A stretch of DNA of 64,000 bases from Facklamia hominis CCUG 36813 (GTDB lineage: Bacteria; Bacillota; Bacilli; Lactobacillales; Aerococcaceae). This document shows positions 51,648 to 60,300 of this stretch, in pieces. The stretch is taken from the NCBI RefSeq assembly GCF_000301035.1, contig NZ_JH932292.1:1459646-1523645 (forward strand), in the 5' to 3' direction. The notes below the pieces were generated by a model. The model searched no databases and was not told where the DNA came from. It saw nothing but the letters and a program-made list of their open reading frames with translations. A program made the position numbers and the translations under genes. The first letter of the stretch is position 1. Each line of letters starts with the position of its first letter.

Positions 51648-52841
51648 ATGAAGCCTTCAATACGATTAAAAGAGAGTGCCTTTGTGGCTAGCTATGGGGC
51701 CATGTTTTTTGAGGGGGCTTTGAATGTGATTATTAATGCCTCCTTGATTCAATTGGCACAGAGCCTAGACCGAAGTCTAGGTGAGGTGGCCCAGTTGATC
51801 TCGGCCAAGAGCCTGGGGACTTTATTATTTCTCTATCTAGCGGGCAAGTGGTCCGACCAATATGGGAGAAAACCCTTGGTTTTATTAGGGAGTCTTTGCT
51901 TTTTGATCTTTCTACTGGGTTTTTCTTGGACGACGTCCTTTACAGGGTTATTGTTGCTAGCCTTGTTGGGAGGGGTGGGCCATGGTTTGATGGATGCCCC
52001 GTCCATGTCCATCCTTTTTGATTTACTGGCGGATAAAGCCGGCTCAGCCTTGATCTTGGTGCAATTCTTCTTTTCTTTAGGGGGCATGTTCGTATCCTTT
52101 GTGGTTTCACATACGGTAGCGGCGGGTCTATCCTATCGCTGGATCTATGCTTTGATGCTGGGTTTTGGACTTGTTTACTGGTTGCGTGTGGCTTTGAGTC
52201 CTCTTCCGGCCTTAAGGCGGTTAGAAGGATCAGCCCCTTTACCGCAAAAGGCCAGTCAGATCTTAGCTACTCCAGCCATGATGACTGTCTTGGCGGGGAT
52301 TTGCCTCTTTGCGATCTATCAATATATTTTGTTGACTTGGACACCACATTTCCTTCAGCAGACCAAGGGCTATCAAGCCGCTGCAGCCTTACGAACGGTG
52401 GCTATCTATCAAATGGGCGGGGCCCTGGGGTCAGTGGCTTTCTCCCTAGTTTTACGTAGGATTAGGGCCGCACAATTGGCTCTAATGAATACGGGGCTTA
52501 CCTTGGGCTTGTCCTTGGCCTTGTTATGCTTGCAGCAAGCCTTGCCCTTGCAGCTTTGCCTCTTTTTGATGGGAGCGATTATGTCAGTGTACTTTTCCTT
52601 ATGTATCAGTATTGGTGGCGAGCTCTATCCGCAAGCGACCGGCTTAGTCAGTGGGGCCATTGCCAGCTTCAATGTGGTGACCACCTTGTTGGCTTCTCTT
52701 CTTATTAGTTTCTTGATGGAAGGAAAGATGCCGGTGACGGTTTTATTCTTATTGCTGGTATTCATTCTGGGAATCTTGATGGGGGTATCCTGGAAAATGT
52801 GGCAGATCGAACAAGGGCTAAAGGACTCGATTCCATCTTAA
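51648..52841 (+). CDS. MFS transporter
   Basis: About 397 residues from ATG 51648, behind GAGGAAGGGG; ATG 51627 is in frame but lacks a ribosome site. Twelve helices. GKWSDQYGRKPLVLLGS is the classic loop 2-3 motif of the major facilitator superfamily, and helix 4 begins LGGVGHGLMDAPSMSILFDL. TATAAT lies at about 51595. Substrate unknown; drug or sugar-related are both possible. It is convergent with lacZ across a shared terminator. Confidence 0.9.
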   Translation: MKPSIRLKESAFVASYGAMFFEGALNVIINASLIQLAQSLDRSLGEVAQLISAKSLGTLLFLYLAGKWSDQYGRKPLVLLGSLCFLIFLLGFSWTTSFTGLLLLALLGGVGHGLMDAPSMSILFDLLADKAGSALILVQFFFSLGGMFVSFVVSHTVAAGLSYRWIYALMLGFGLVYWLRVALSPLPALRRLEGSAPLPQKASQILATPAMMTVLAGICLFAIYQYILLTWTPHFLQQTKGYQAAAALRTVAIYQMGGALGSVAFSLVLRRIRAAQLALMNTGLTLGLSLALLCLQQALPLQLCLFLMGAIMSVYFSLCISIGGELYPQATGLVSGAIASFNVVTTLLASLLISFLMEGKMPVTVLFLLLVFILGILMGVSWKMWQIEQGLKDSIPS

Positions 52842-52850
52842 TAACATCAA

Positions 52851-52890
52851 AAAGCATCGTCGAAGACTTTGGGTCTGGACGATGCTTTTT
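52851..52890. terminator. Bidirectional terminator
   Basis: AAAGCATCGTC (52851-52861) pairs with GACGATGCTTT (52878-52888), with A/T tails, serving the MFS gene and lacZ. Confidence 0.93.
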
Positions 52891-52904
52891 GTGTTGGCTT
52901 GAGC

Positions 52905-55898
52905 TTAGTCTTGGATCAAGGCTAAGGTGAAGCTAAAGTTAAAGCTTGGATCGTTTAATTGATAGTCCTTGGCGAGTTCTGGACCGCAGGCATTTGATCC
53001 GGTACCGCTTTGAGCGTAGTCAAGAATGAGATAGTGGCTGTCTTCCTTTTGCAGCTGATCGCGGTGGGCGACTTGAGTGAGCTGGTCAATGGAATAAGCA
53101 GATAGATTAAAGGATAAGGAGCTATCGGCTTGGACGGCTATGTGTGCTTGACTTCCTTTTACAGTCAGGTCGAGGACTTGATTGTGAGCCCCATTTTCTT
53201 GCGGAGTGACATAAGCTTCGTATAAGTCGTCAATATCTTGGTTAAAGCGTGCTTGGAAGTTAGCATGGTGCTTGTCTTCATAGGATTCATGCGGACCATT
53301 TCCAAGATAGTTGACGCTTTGGTATTCGCTAGTTAGTGGTAAAACCATTCCAAAGCGCGGTAGGAAAGGCATGATCGGGTTCTTTTCGACCTGGCAAGAT
53401 ATATGAACCTGGCCTTGTGGGCTGATTTGCCAATGAATATCAAGGTCCAGAATGGTCTGCCGTGCGAGGGCATTGAGGACGCCTTTGAGTCGGATATCAA
53501 TGCCTTGGTCGCTTTCCTCAATTTGATAGTCGTGGATTCGCGTCCGGGTATGATGGTAGTTGGCTTGTTCCCATTCCTTACGGATGTTGCGATCGTTATC
53601 GATCGGGGCACGCCAGATGGTCCAATAGCTTGGACGTGTGAGCTGGTCAACGCCATTGAGGGAGAGTTCCTGAATGGCGCCACTTTCCTTGGCGATGGAT
53701 AGGGTGACGTCATCGATATGAACAGCGATCCGGTCAACTAGGTCTTGAACAGAAACAGTCTTGGCTTGAGCAGGTAGATCAGTTAGCTGGTAGGCTTGGA
53801 GTTGAATACAGTCAAAGCCCAGTTCGTAGCCTTCAGCTTGTTGGTAAGCAACTAAGCGTAGCATGGCAGCATCAGAACAGGCTTCCTGATAAGGGCTCAA
53901 GTCCAGTGTGGCTTGCCCTTGTCCAGGGCAGTCTAGACTTCCCACGGATAAGGTGTCGGTGAGTTGACCGGCTTGATCATAGACTTCCAGCTTAAAGTCA
54001 ACCTGGTCTTTTAAATTGATAAAGTCATAATAACTTTGAATCCTTGCTTGGAAATGTTCTTGATCAAAGGAGACTAATTTAACGGGACGGAAGACTTGGC
54101 GATGGTCCAAGACCCCCGTATGTGGCGTCCGGTCAGGATACATGAGTCCATCCATGCAGAAGTTGCCGGCATGCGGATATTCCCCGTGGTCACCGCCATA
54201 ACGGTAGAGGGGCTCTTGGTCAGGCTGGTGGCGGTTAAGGTTGACCGCATGGTCAGCCCATTCCCAGACGAAGGCTCCGATAAAGGAATCATGGGCCATC
54301 ATAAAGTCGTAGTAGGCCTTGATATCACCGGGACCGTTCCCCATGGCGTGGATGTATTCACAGAGGATGAAAGGCTTTTGAGCGGGTTGACTGAAATACA
54401 ATTCCTCAATCTCTTCCACAGAGGGATACATGCGGCTCCACATGTCGAGGCAGTCCGTATTATAGGTTTTTTGCCGATCGTGGTACCAATAGGCCTCGTA
54501 GTGGAGTGGCCGGCTAGGATCGAGCTCACGAGCCGCTTGTAACATTTCTTCAATGCAGATGCCATAACCAGATTCATTGCCTCCCGACCAGAAGACGATT
54601 GAAGCATAATTCATAAATGGTCGCATGGAATGCAGCATTCGGTCTTTGAATTGTTGGGCAAAGGCAGGGTCGTCTGCCATCATATTATAATTATCATTAC
54701 CTCCCAAGCCATAGAGATCGACCACGCCGTGACATTCAATATCTGCTTCAGAAATGACATAAAAGCCCATGCGGTCGGTCAGTTCATAGAACTCGGCTGT
54801 CTTAGGGTAGTGGGCGGTACGGATGGCATTGAAGTTATACTGCTTCATCAAAGTTAAGTCCTTAATTTGTTCATCTAAGGTCACCGTTGCTCCCGTATTG
54901 GGTTGGCTGTCATGTTGGTTGACACCGATTAATTTGACAGGGACTTGGTTGACATAAAAGATCTGGTCGCGAATCTCAATTTGGCGCAGACCTAGGGCTT
55001 GACGAATGATCTCCTGGTCGCTTTCAAGGTAGATTTCATATAGATAAGGGGTCTCCGCATTCCATAAAAGAGGTTGGTCGACCGGAATGGTCAGCTCACT
55101 ATTGGCAGGCATGGACCCTTGGTAGAGGGTATTTCCTTGGGGGTCTAAGAGACGTAGCTTGACTTCCTTCTCCAAACCAACTCCTTGTAGGGCCAAATGA
55201 ATGGATGCTTGGCTTAGGTCGTCGTTAAAGCTTTGAGTGATTTGGTAGTCGGTAATTCGCGCCTTAGAGCGTTGTAATAGGTAGACATCTCTAAAAATGC
55301 CTGAATAGCGGAATTTGTCCTGGTCTTCATAGTAAGTACCGTCACACCATTGGAGTACTAAGATATGCAGGTCATTTTCTCCAACATGCAGATAGTCTGT
55401 CAGGTCAAATTCACTCTGGCGATGACTGATTTGGCTATAGCCGACAAATTGCCCATTAAGCCAAAGATAGAAGGCTGAATCCACCCCTTCAAAGTTCAAG
55501 AAGTAGTCTTCTTCCAGACTATCGATCTCAATCTTGCGGTGGTAAAGACCAGCTGGGTTGTGGTAAGGGACATAGGGGGGATCGTAGGGAATTGGGAATT
55601 CCGTATTGGAGTACTGGATCTGCCCATAACCATGCAGTTGCCAGCATGAAGGAACAGGAATCTGGTCATAGTCGAGTGATTCCTGGCAATAGGCCTGCCA
55701 ATAGGCTTGGTCAATGTGCCGGACGTTCTCAAAATAATGAAAATCCCAGATGCCATTAAGGTCGATATAGCGTGAGGATTGTCGACGGTTGCCGCCATCG
55801 AAGTCATCCGCTTTTCGGTAAGGAATAAAATAAGACCGGTCAGCCTCCACATTCAAAGCGGTGAGGGACAGGTCTTCAAAATAATTCGGTAGTAACAT
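52905..55898 (-). CDS. lacZ: Beta-galactosidase, GH2
   Basis: 997 residues, the length of LacZ-type enzymes. Sugar-binding and sandwich domains (LNGIWDFHYFEN, NTEFPIPYDPPYVP, GVDSAFYLWLNGQFVGYSQ) are followed by the TIM-barrel catalytic domain with acid/base Glu442 in GGNESGYG and nucleophile Glu514 in ILCEYIHAMGN. A Bgal small-chain domain follows (YWTIWRAPIDNDRN..). It hydrolyses lactose or other beta-galactosides in the cytoplasm. TATAAT (minus strand, 55933-55928) lies just upstream, followed by GGAGGAGG. It is read away from the AraC gene and the sugar ABC genes. Confidence 0.96.
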   Translation of the reverse strand: MLLPNYFEDLSLTALNVEADRSYFIPYRKADDFDGGNRRQSSRYIDLNGIWDFHYFENVRHIDQAYWQAYCQESLDYDQIPVPSCWQLHGYGQIQYSNTEFPIPYDPPYVPYHNPAGLYHRKIEIDSLEEDYFLNFEGVDSAFYLWLNGQFVGYSQISHRQSEFDLTDYLHVGENDLHILVLQWCDGTYYEDQDKFRYSGIFRDVYLLQRSKARITDYQITQSFNDDLSQASIHLALQGVGLEKEVKLRLLDPQGNTLYQGSMPANSELTIPVDQPLLWNAETPYLYEIYLESDQEIIRQALGLRQIEIRDQIFYVNQVPVKLIGVNQHDSQPNTGATVTLDEQIKDLTLMKQYNFNAIRTAHYPKTAEFYELTDRMGFYVISEADIECHGVVDLYGLGGNDNYNMMADDPAFAQQFKDRMLHSMRPFMNYASIVFWSGGNESGYGICIEEMLQAARELDPSRPLHYEAYWYHDRQKTYNTDCLDMWSRMYPSVEEIEELYFSQPAQKPFILCEYIHAMGNGPGDIKAYYDFMMAHDSFIGAFVWEWADHAVNLNRHQPDQEPLYRYGGDHGEYPHAGNFCMDGLMYPDRTPHTGVLDHRQVFRPVKLVSFDQEHFQARIQSYYDFINLKDQVDFKLEVYDQAGQLTDTLSVGSLDCPGQGQATLDLSPYQEACSDAAMLRLVAYQQAEGYELGFDCIQLQAYQLTDLPAQAKTVSVQDLVDRIAVHIDDVTLSIAKESGAIQELSLNGVDQLTRPSYWTIWRAPIDNDRNIRKEWEQANYHHTRTRIHDYQIEESDQGIDIRLKGVLNALARQTILDLDIHWQISPQGQVHISCQVEKNPIMPFLPRFGMVLPLTSEYQSVNYLGNGPHESYEDKHHANFQARFNQDIDDLYEAYVTPQENGAHNQVLDLTVKGSQAHIAVQADSSLSFNLSAYSIDQLTQVAHRDQLQKEDSHYLILDYAQSGTGSNACGPELAKDYQLNDPSFNFSFTLALIQD

Positions 55899-55927
55899 GT
55901 AAACGCCTCCTCCTAGAATCTTCTTTT

Positions 55928-55956
55928 ATTATAGGGAAAATACCAGCAAGAAGCTA
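55928..55956 (-). promoter_or_regulatory. Promoter of lacZ
   Basis: TATAAT (minus strand 55933-55928) with a weak -35 (TAGCTT) 17 bases upstream, in the 83-bp gap after the AraC-type gene. Weak -35 is consistent with activator dependence. Confidence 0.55.
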
Positions 55957-55981
55957 TATGCAATTGGGTGATGGAATATGG

Positions 55982-56815
55982 TTAAATGTTTCCTTGATTG
56001 TGTTGGCGATAGTGGCTAGGACTTTGTTGATAGTATCGCTTAAAGGTCTTGGAAAACAACAATTGATCGTCATAACCGACCGCATTGGCAATTTCATTGA
56101 TGGTCAATTGAGTATGGCCAAGGAGGTAGCTGGCATATTCCATGCGACGGGTCATCAGCAAGGACTGGGGAGAAGTTTGATAGCGTTCTTTAAAGAGCTT
56201 ATAAAGGTAGGACCGGCTGATCCCGACGTAATGAGCCACATCTTGAATGGTAATCGGATGCTGAAAATTAGTGAGGATATACTCATTAGCGATCTCTTCA
56301 TAGTTCTTTGTTTGGCTAGTTATTATGGGGCGGTCCGTATTGGGAAATTCCCGACAAATCTCATAGAGAAATTGGTAACATAGGCTTTTAAGCAGGATCT
56401 CGCGATATGCTAGATTTTTTTGTTGGAAGCAGAGGTCGATCACTTGGTTGAGAATATTGAAGCAAGCCATCTGTGGTTCGTAAGAGAAGTAACGTTGGTG
56501 GTCCAACAAAGACTGACCGATATATTGGTCAAAATCGCTCCCACTTAAGCCGATCCAGCGATATTCCCAAGCCTTATCGAGGGGAAAGTAGCGGGCGTGG
56601 TCGCCGCGCCGGATCACAAAGCCTTGATTGGGTCCCACTTGAAAGACCTGGCGGTTGATCTCGACTTGTCCTTGCCCTCTAAGGACAAAGTGGATGACAT
56701 AATTTTGAAAAGCGGAGTAGTCATATTGGCGGAATTGATCATACTGTTGAAAGCCACATTCATCCAGTCCTAAACCATCTGCTTGTTGTTGAAATTGCAG
56801 CCATTGACGTGTCAT
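55982..56815 (-). CDS. AraC-family regulator of the galactoside locus (MsmR-like)
   Basis: 277 residues. The N-terminal cupin sugar-binding domain (about 10-150: YVIHFVLRGQGQVEINRQVFQVGPNQGFVIRRGD) is followed by two helix-turn-helix motifs of AraC type (about 180-275: ITIQDVAHYVGISRSYLYKLFKERYQTSPQSLLMTRRMEYA.., then AVGYDDQLLFSKTFKRYYQQSPSHYR). It is divergent from the binding-protein gene and upstream of lacZ, as MsmR is in the multiple-sugar metabolism cluster. It probably activates both in the presence of a galactoside. Confidence 0.92.
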   Translation of the reverse strand: MTRQWLQFQQQADGLGLDECGFQQYDQFRQYDYSAFQNYVIHFVLRGQGQVEINRQVFQVGPNQGFVIRRGDHARYFPLDKAWEYRWIGLSGSDFDQYIGQSLLDHQRYFSYEPQMACFNILNQVIDLCFQQKNLAYREILLKSLCYQFLYEICREFPNTDRPIITSQTKNYEEIANEYILTNFQHPITIQDVAHYVGISRSYLYKLFKERYQTSPQSLLMTRRMEYASYLLGHTQLTINEIANAVGYDDQLLFSKTFKRYYQQSPSHYRQHNQGNI

Positions 56816-56888
56816 GGAATATCCCTCCTAGGAAACATTTTACCATATAATCAATCCATTTGAACATATTAAGACAAAAAACTTGTGT

Positions 56889-56914
56889 TATAATGAAGGA
56901 GAAAACGCTTTACA
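56889..56914 (+). promoter_or_regulatory. Promoter and cre-like site of the sugar ABC operon
   Basis: TATAAT (56889-56894) with a poor -35, then GAAAACGCTTTAC (56901-56913), which matches most of the CcpA cre consensus but not its last two bases. Catabolite repression together with AraC activation would fit a sugar-uptake operon. Confidence 0.6.
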
Positions 56915-56932
56915 ATAAGGAAGGGGATAATC

Positions 56933-58213
56933 ATGAAAAAGTTGTTTAAGGTTTTATCAGTAGTTGTCATGGCATTTGCAACATTAGCAGCAACATTGGC
57001 ACCGATGACGCAAGTTTCAGCCAAGGAAAAGGTGACAGTTTGGGCGTGGGATCCTAACTTTAACATCAAGGCCTTGGAGATTGCACGGGATATCTATTTG
57101 AAGGATAATTCGGATTTTGATTTGGATATTGTGGAAAGTGCGCAAAATGATATTGTTCAACGTTTGAATACGTCATTAAGTTCAGGTGTGACAGAGGGAC
57201 TTCCTGATATTGTCTTAATTGAAGATTACCGGGCTCAAAGCTTCTTAACCGCATTCCCAGATGCCTTTGTGCCTTTAGATGACTATTACAACAAAGAAGA
57301 CTTCGCAGATTATAAAGTTCAAGCAACGACCGCTAATGATAAATCTTACGGTGTACCTTTTGATACAGGGGTAACGGGTCTTTATATCCGTAAGGATTTA
57401 TTGGAAGAAGCAGGTTATACTTTAGAGGATGTTACGAATATTACTTGGCGTGAATTAGCTGAAATCGGTAAAAAGATTAAAGAAACAACCGATGTGAAGC
57501 TATTATCAATGGACTTGAATGACTTGGGTCTGATTCGTGCTATGATTAATGCCAGTGGTGCTTGGTATACTAAAGAAGATGGTGTGACACCTTGGATTGC
57601 TGACAATGAAGCTTTGAAAGAAGCCTTTACGGTCTTCAAAGAAATGTACGATGCAGATATCGTCAATATTCACTCTGACTGGGCTCAAATGTTACAAGCC
57701 TTCAACGGGGGTAAAGTAGCAACCGTTCCTCAAGGTAACTGGATTACACCATCTGTTGTGGCTCAAGAAGATCAAGCAGGCAAATGGGCAGTGGTTCCAT
57801 GGCCAAAACAAGATAATGTTGAAGGATCAGTTAACGCTTCGAACTTAGGGGGATCTTCCTTCTATGTCTTAAATACTAAAAATTCTGAAGCGGCTGCTAA
57901 ATTTATCGGTACGATTATTGGTGGCAGCAAAGAATTCTATGAACAAGCAATGAATGAAATTGGGGTTCTTGGAACTTACACTCCAATGCTTGAAACCGAT
58001 GTTTACAATCAAGAAGTAGACTACTTCGGCGGACAACAAATTTATAAAGACTTTGCTCAATGGGCTGAACAAATTCCATCCGTTAACTATGGTTCACATA
58101 CATATGCGGTCGAAGACATTCTTAAGAATGCGCTACAACAATATTTATCTGGCGGCGACCTCGACCAAATCTTAAAAGACGCCCAAACCCAAGCAGAAAA
58201 CCAATTAAACTAA
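56933..58213 (+). CDS. Sugar ABC transporter extracellular binding protein
   Basis: 426 residues behind AAGGAAGGGG. The signal peptide (MKKLFKVLSVVVMAFATLA) ends in an Ala-x-Ala type site (VSA-KEK near 30) and has no lipobox cysteine, unusual for a Gram-positive binding protein. The mature part is a cluster 1 solute-binding protein: KEKVTVWAWDPNFN, GVPFDTGVTGLYIRKDLLEEAGY, PQGNWITPSV, GGSSFYVLNTKNSEAA. It captures an oligo- or di-galactoside for the MalFG-like permeases, judging from the flanking enzymes. The hairpin array directly after it could keep its transcript more abundant than the permease part. Confidence 0.9.
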   Translation: MKKLFKVLSVVVMAFATLAATLAPMTQVSAKEKVTVWAWDPNFNIKALEIARDIYLKDNSDFDLDIVESAQNDIVQRLNTSLSSGVTEGLPDIVLIEDYRAQSFLTAFPDAFVPLDDYYNKEDFADYKVQATTANDKSYGVPFDTGVTGLYIRKDLLEEAGYTLEDVTNITWRELAEIGKKIKETTDVKLLSMDLNDLGLIRAMINASGAWYTKEDGVTPWIADNEALKEAFTVFKEMYDADIVNIHSDWAQMLQAFNGGKVATVPQGNWITPSVVAQEDQAGKWAVVPWPKQDNVEGSVNASNLGGSSFYVLNTKNSEAAAKFIGTIIGGSKEFYEQAMNEIGVLGTYTPMLETDVYNQEVDYFGGQQIYKDFAQWAEQIPSVNYGSHTYAVEDILKNALQQYLSGGDLDQILKDAQTQAENQLN

Positions 58214-58475
58214 AGAGTGCGACAAAAAGCGTCATGATCCGCCGCAATAAGCAAACCCTCGAAGCACCAAAGTGTGCCCGAGAGGGAGTGCTTATTGGCA
58301 AGGATCAGCTTTTTGAAGCAGGTTTAGAAAGAGTGCGACCAGGTGCGGTTATCTCCTGTAGGATAAGCCAAGCGTAGCAGCTAGGGTGAACAAAATCCCC
58401 CGAGCTACGATTGGCTTAGACCTAAGGAGATGCGACTGGAAGCAGGTCTAGAGAGTGCGACAAAAAGCGTCTCGC
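58214..58475. repeat. Third hairpin array, between binding-protein and permease genes
   Basis: It begins right after the stop codon. Linker AGAGTGCGAC (58214-58223), unit E (58224-58314; AAAAAGC/GCTTTTT, GATCC/GGATC, GCAATAAGC/GCTTATTGGC, CCCTCG/GAGAGGG), a 25-bp linker (58315-58339), unit F (58340-58438; ATCTCCT/AGGAGAT and AAGCCAA..GTAGC/GCTACGATTGGCTT), a linker (58439-58461) and the start of another E-like unit. The linkers are reverse complements of those at 40 kb. The remaining gap to 58595 holds a terminator and the next ribosome site. Confidence 0.88.
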
Positions 58476-58543
58476 ACTGCTAAAAATTTGAAAGATATAT
58501 TGGAGTGATTCATGTCACTCATGTATTGCCAGTTTGCATTTAG

Positions 58544-58579
58544 GAGGCTGTAACACTCATGTCACAGCCTCTTTTTTTA
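58544..58579 (+). terminator. Terminator-like hairpin before the permease genes
   Basis: GAGGCTGT (58544-58551) pairs with ACAGCCTC (58564-58571), followed by eight T. Partial read-through would set the ratio of binding protein to permeases. Confidence 0.85.
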
Positions 58580-58595
58580 CAGGAGGTTTATTACC

Positions 58596-59474
58596 ATGGT
58601 ATCAGAAAAAGATCGTCGAAAAATCGGTTGGCTTTTTATCCTCATTCCAACGCTTTTGATCTTTCTATTTTATTTTTACCCCATGCTTCAAGCATTTCTG
58701 ATCTCGCTACAAAGCGGTTCAGGAACCAATCTTAAGTTTGTGGGTGGAAGTAACTATCAACGGCTCTTGCGGGATCCGGTGTTTATTGAGGCCTTCAAAA
58801 ACACCCTCATTTTCTTGATTTTCCAAGTGCCAATTATGATTGTTTTAGCCATGTTCTTTGCGGTGGTCTTAAATGAACGCACTTTAAAATGGAAGGGGAT
58901 CTTCCGAACGATTGTCTATCTTCCTTCGGTCACTTCTTTAGTGGCTTATTCCTTAGTTTTTAAGTATTTATTTGCCAATAATGGAATTATTAATAACTTA
59001 TTGATGGATTTCCATTGGATCGACCAACCAATCTTGTGGTTGTCTCATCCGGTTTGGTCCAAGATTGTCATTATTCTAGCCATTACTTGGCGGTGGACGG
59101 GTTACAATATGATCTTCTTCCTATCGGCCTTGCAGAATATTGAACCTTCGATTTATGAGGCAGCAGATATCGATGGAGCCAGTGCTTGGACTAAGTTTAC
59201 TCGGATTACGGCGCCACTTTTGAAGCCAGTCATTCTTTTTACAACGATTACCTCAACCATTGGGACCTTGCAGCTTTTTGATGAGACCATGAACATTACT
59301 CAAGGAGGGCCTGGTAATGCTACTTTAACCTTGTCCCAATATATCTATAACTTAGGATTCAAGTACACTCCTGACTTTGGTTATGCGTCGGCCGTTTCTT
59401 TTGTAGTAGCAGTTGTTATTATTATCTTGTCGAGTATTCAATTAGTGGTAGGTGGAAAAAATGAAGCCGCATAA
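58596..59474 (+). CDS. Sugar ABC permease, MalF-like
   Basis: 292 residues behind AGGAGGT. Six membrane helices with the binding-protein-dependent permease loop EAADIDGASAWTKFTRITAPLLKP (EAA motif), which docks the ATPase. Its partner, the MalG-like permease, starts inside its last codons. Together with the binding protein and MsmK it forms a CUT1-type importer for di- or oligosaccharides, probably galactosides such as melibiose, raffinose or lactose. Confidence 0.93.
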   Translation: MVSEKDRRKIGWLFILIPTLLIFLFYFYPMLQAFLISLQSGSGTNLKFVGGSNYQRLLRDPVFIEAFKNTLIFLIFQVPIMIVLAMFFAVVLNERTLKWKGIFRTIVYLPSVTSLVAYSLVFKYLFANNGIINNLLMDFHWIDQPILWLSHPVWSKIVIILAITWRWTGYNMIFFLSALQNIEPSIYEAADIDGASAWTKFTRITAPLLKPVILFTTITSTIGTLQLFDETMNITQGGPGNATLTLSQYIYNLGFKYTPDFGYASAVSFVVAVVIIILSSIQLVVGGKNEAA

Positions 59475-60285
59475 AAAAATCTTAATGTATCTTTTTTTAT
59501 TCTTGATTTCAATTGTCTTTGCCTTTCCTTTTTATTTCTTGATTGTGTCGGCGACCAATGCCAGTATTGATGTGACCAGTGGTCGCTTATTACCAGGTGT
59601 TCATCTATTGGAGAATTGGAAGAGTTTGATGGCGCAGACAGACTTGATGGGGGCCTTTATTAATTCAGCCTTGGTTGCTTTATGCCAAACCGTGCTGGCG
59701 CTCTTATTATCCTCGATGGCTGGTTATGCCTTTGAGATCTATCGGTCCAAGTTGTCAGACTTTATCTTTAATTTATTGCTTGCTTCGATGATGATTCCCT
59801 TTGCGGCGATCATTATTCCCTTATTCCGTCTCTTTGGATCCATGGGGCAAGTCTCGTCCGCCATTGGGATTAACTCCTACGCATCGGTCTACTTGCCTTA
59901 TATCTCCACGGCTTTTCTAATTTTCTTCTTCCGACAAAATACCAAGATGTTTTCGCGGGAATTATTAGAAGCGGGCCGAATTGACGGCTTATCCGAATGG
60001 GGGCTCTTCTTTAGAATTTACATGCCAACCATGAAGAATTCCTATGCAGCAGCAGCGATTATTACCTTTATGAGCTCTTGGAATAACTTCCTATGGCCTT
60101 TAGTGACGCTTTTATCGCCGGATAAGCAGACCGTGCCGATTCTTCTATCCAACCTGGGTGCCTCTTATGCACCCGATTATGGCATGATTATGTTGGCGAT
60201 TTTGATTTCCATGGTGCCAACCCTGATCATCTTCTTCTGTCTACAACGTTATTTTGTAGCGGGTATGCTGGGTTCTGTTAAATAA
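59461..60285 (+). CDS. Sugar ABC permease, MalG-like
   Basis: About 274 residues from ATG 59461 (MKPHKKILMYLF), with AGGTGG upstream; the earlier GTG 59452 is inside the MalF-like gene. Six helices and the EAA loop EAGRIDGLSEWGLFFRIYMPTMKN. It ends in RYFVAGMLGSVK, the usual ending of this family. Co-translated with the MalF-like subunit. Followed after 15 bases by the alpha-galactosidase. Confidence 0.93.
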   Translation: MKPHKKILMYLFLFLISIVFAFPFYFLIVSATNASIDVTSGRLLPGVHLLENWKSLMAQTDLMGAFINSALVALCQTVLALLLSSMAGYAFEIYRSKLSDFIFNLLLASMMIPFAAIIIPLFRLFGSMGQVSSAIGINSYASVYLPYISTAFLIFFFRQNTKMFSRELLEAGRIDGLSEWGLFFRIYMPTMKNSYAAAAIITFMSSWNNFLWPLVTLLSPDKQTVPILLSNLGASYAPDYGMIMLAILISMVPTLIIFFCLQRYFVAGMLGSVK

Positions 60286-60300
60286 TAGGAAGGATACGCT

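Noticed and set aside
53403..54857. Several plus-strand ORFs of up to 148 codons within lacZ
   Set aside because: They are antisense shadows of the long lacZ frame without start signals or recognisable domains.
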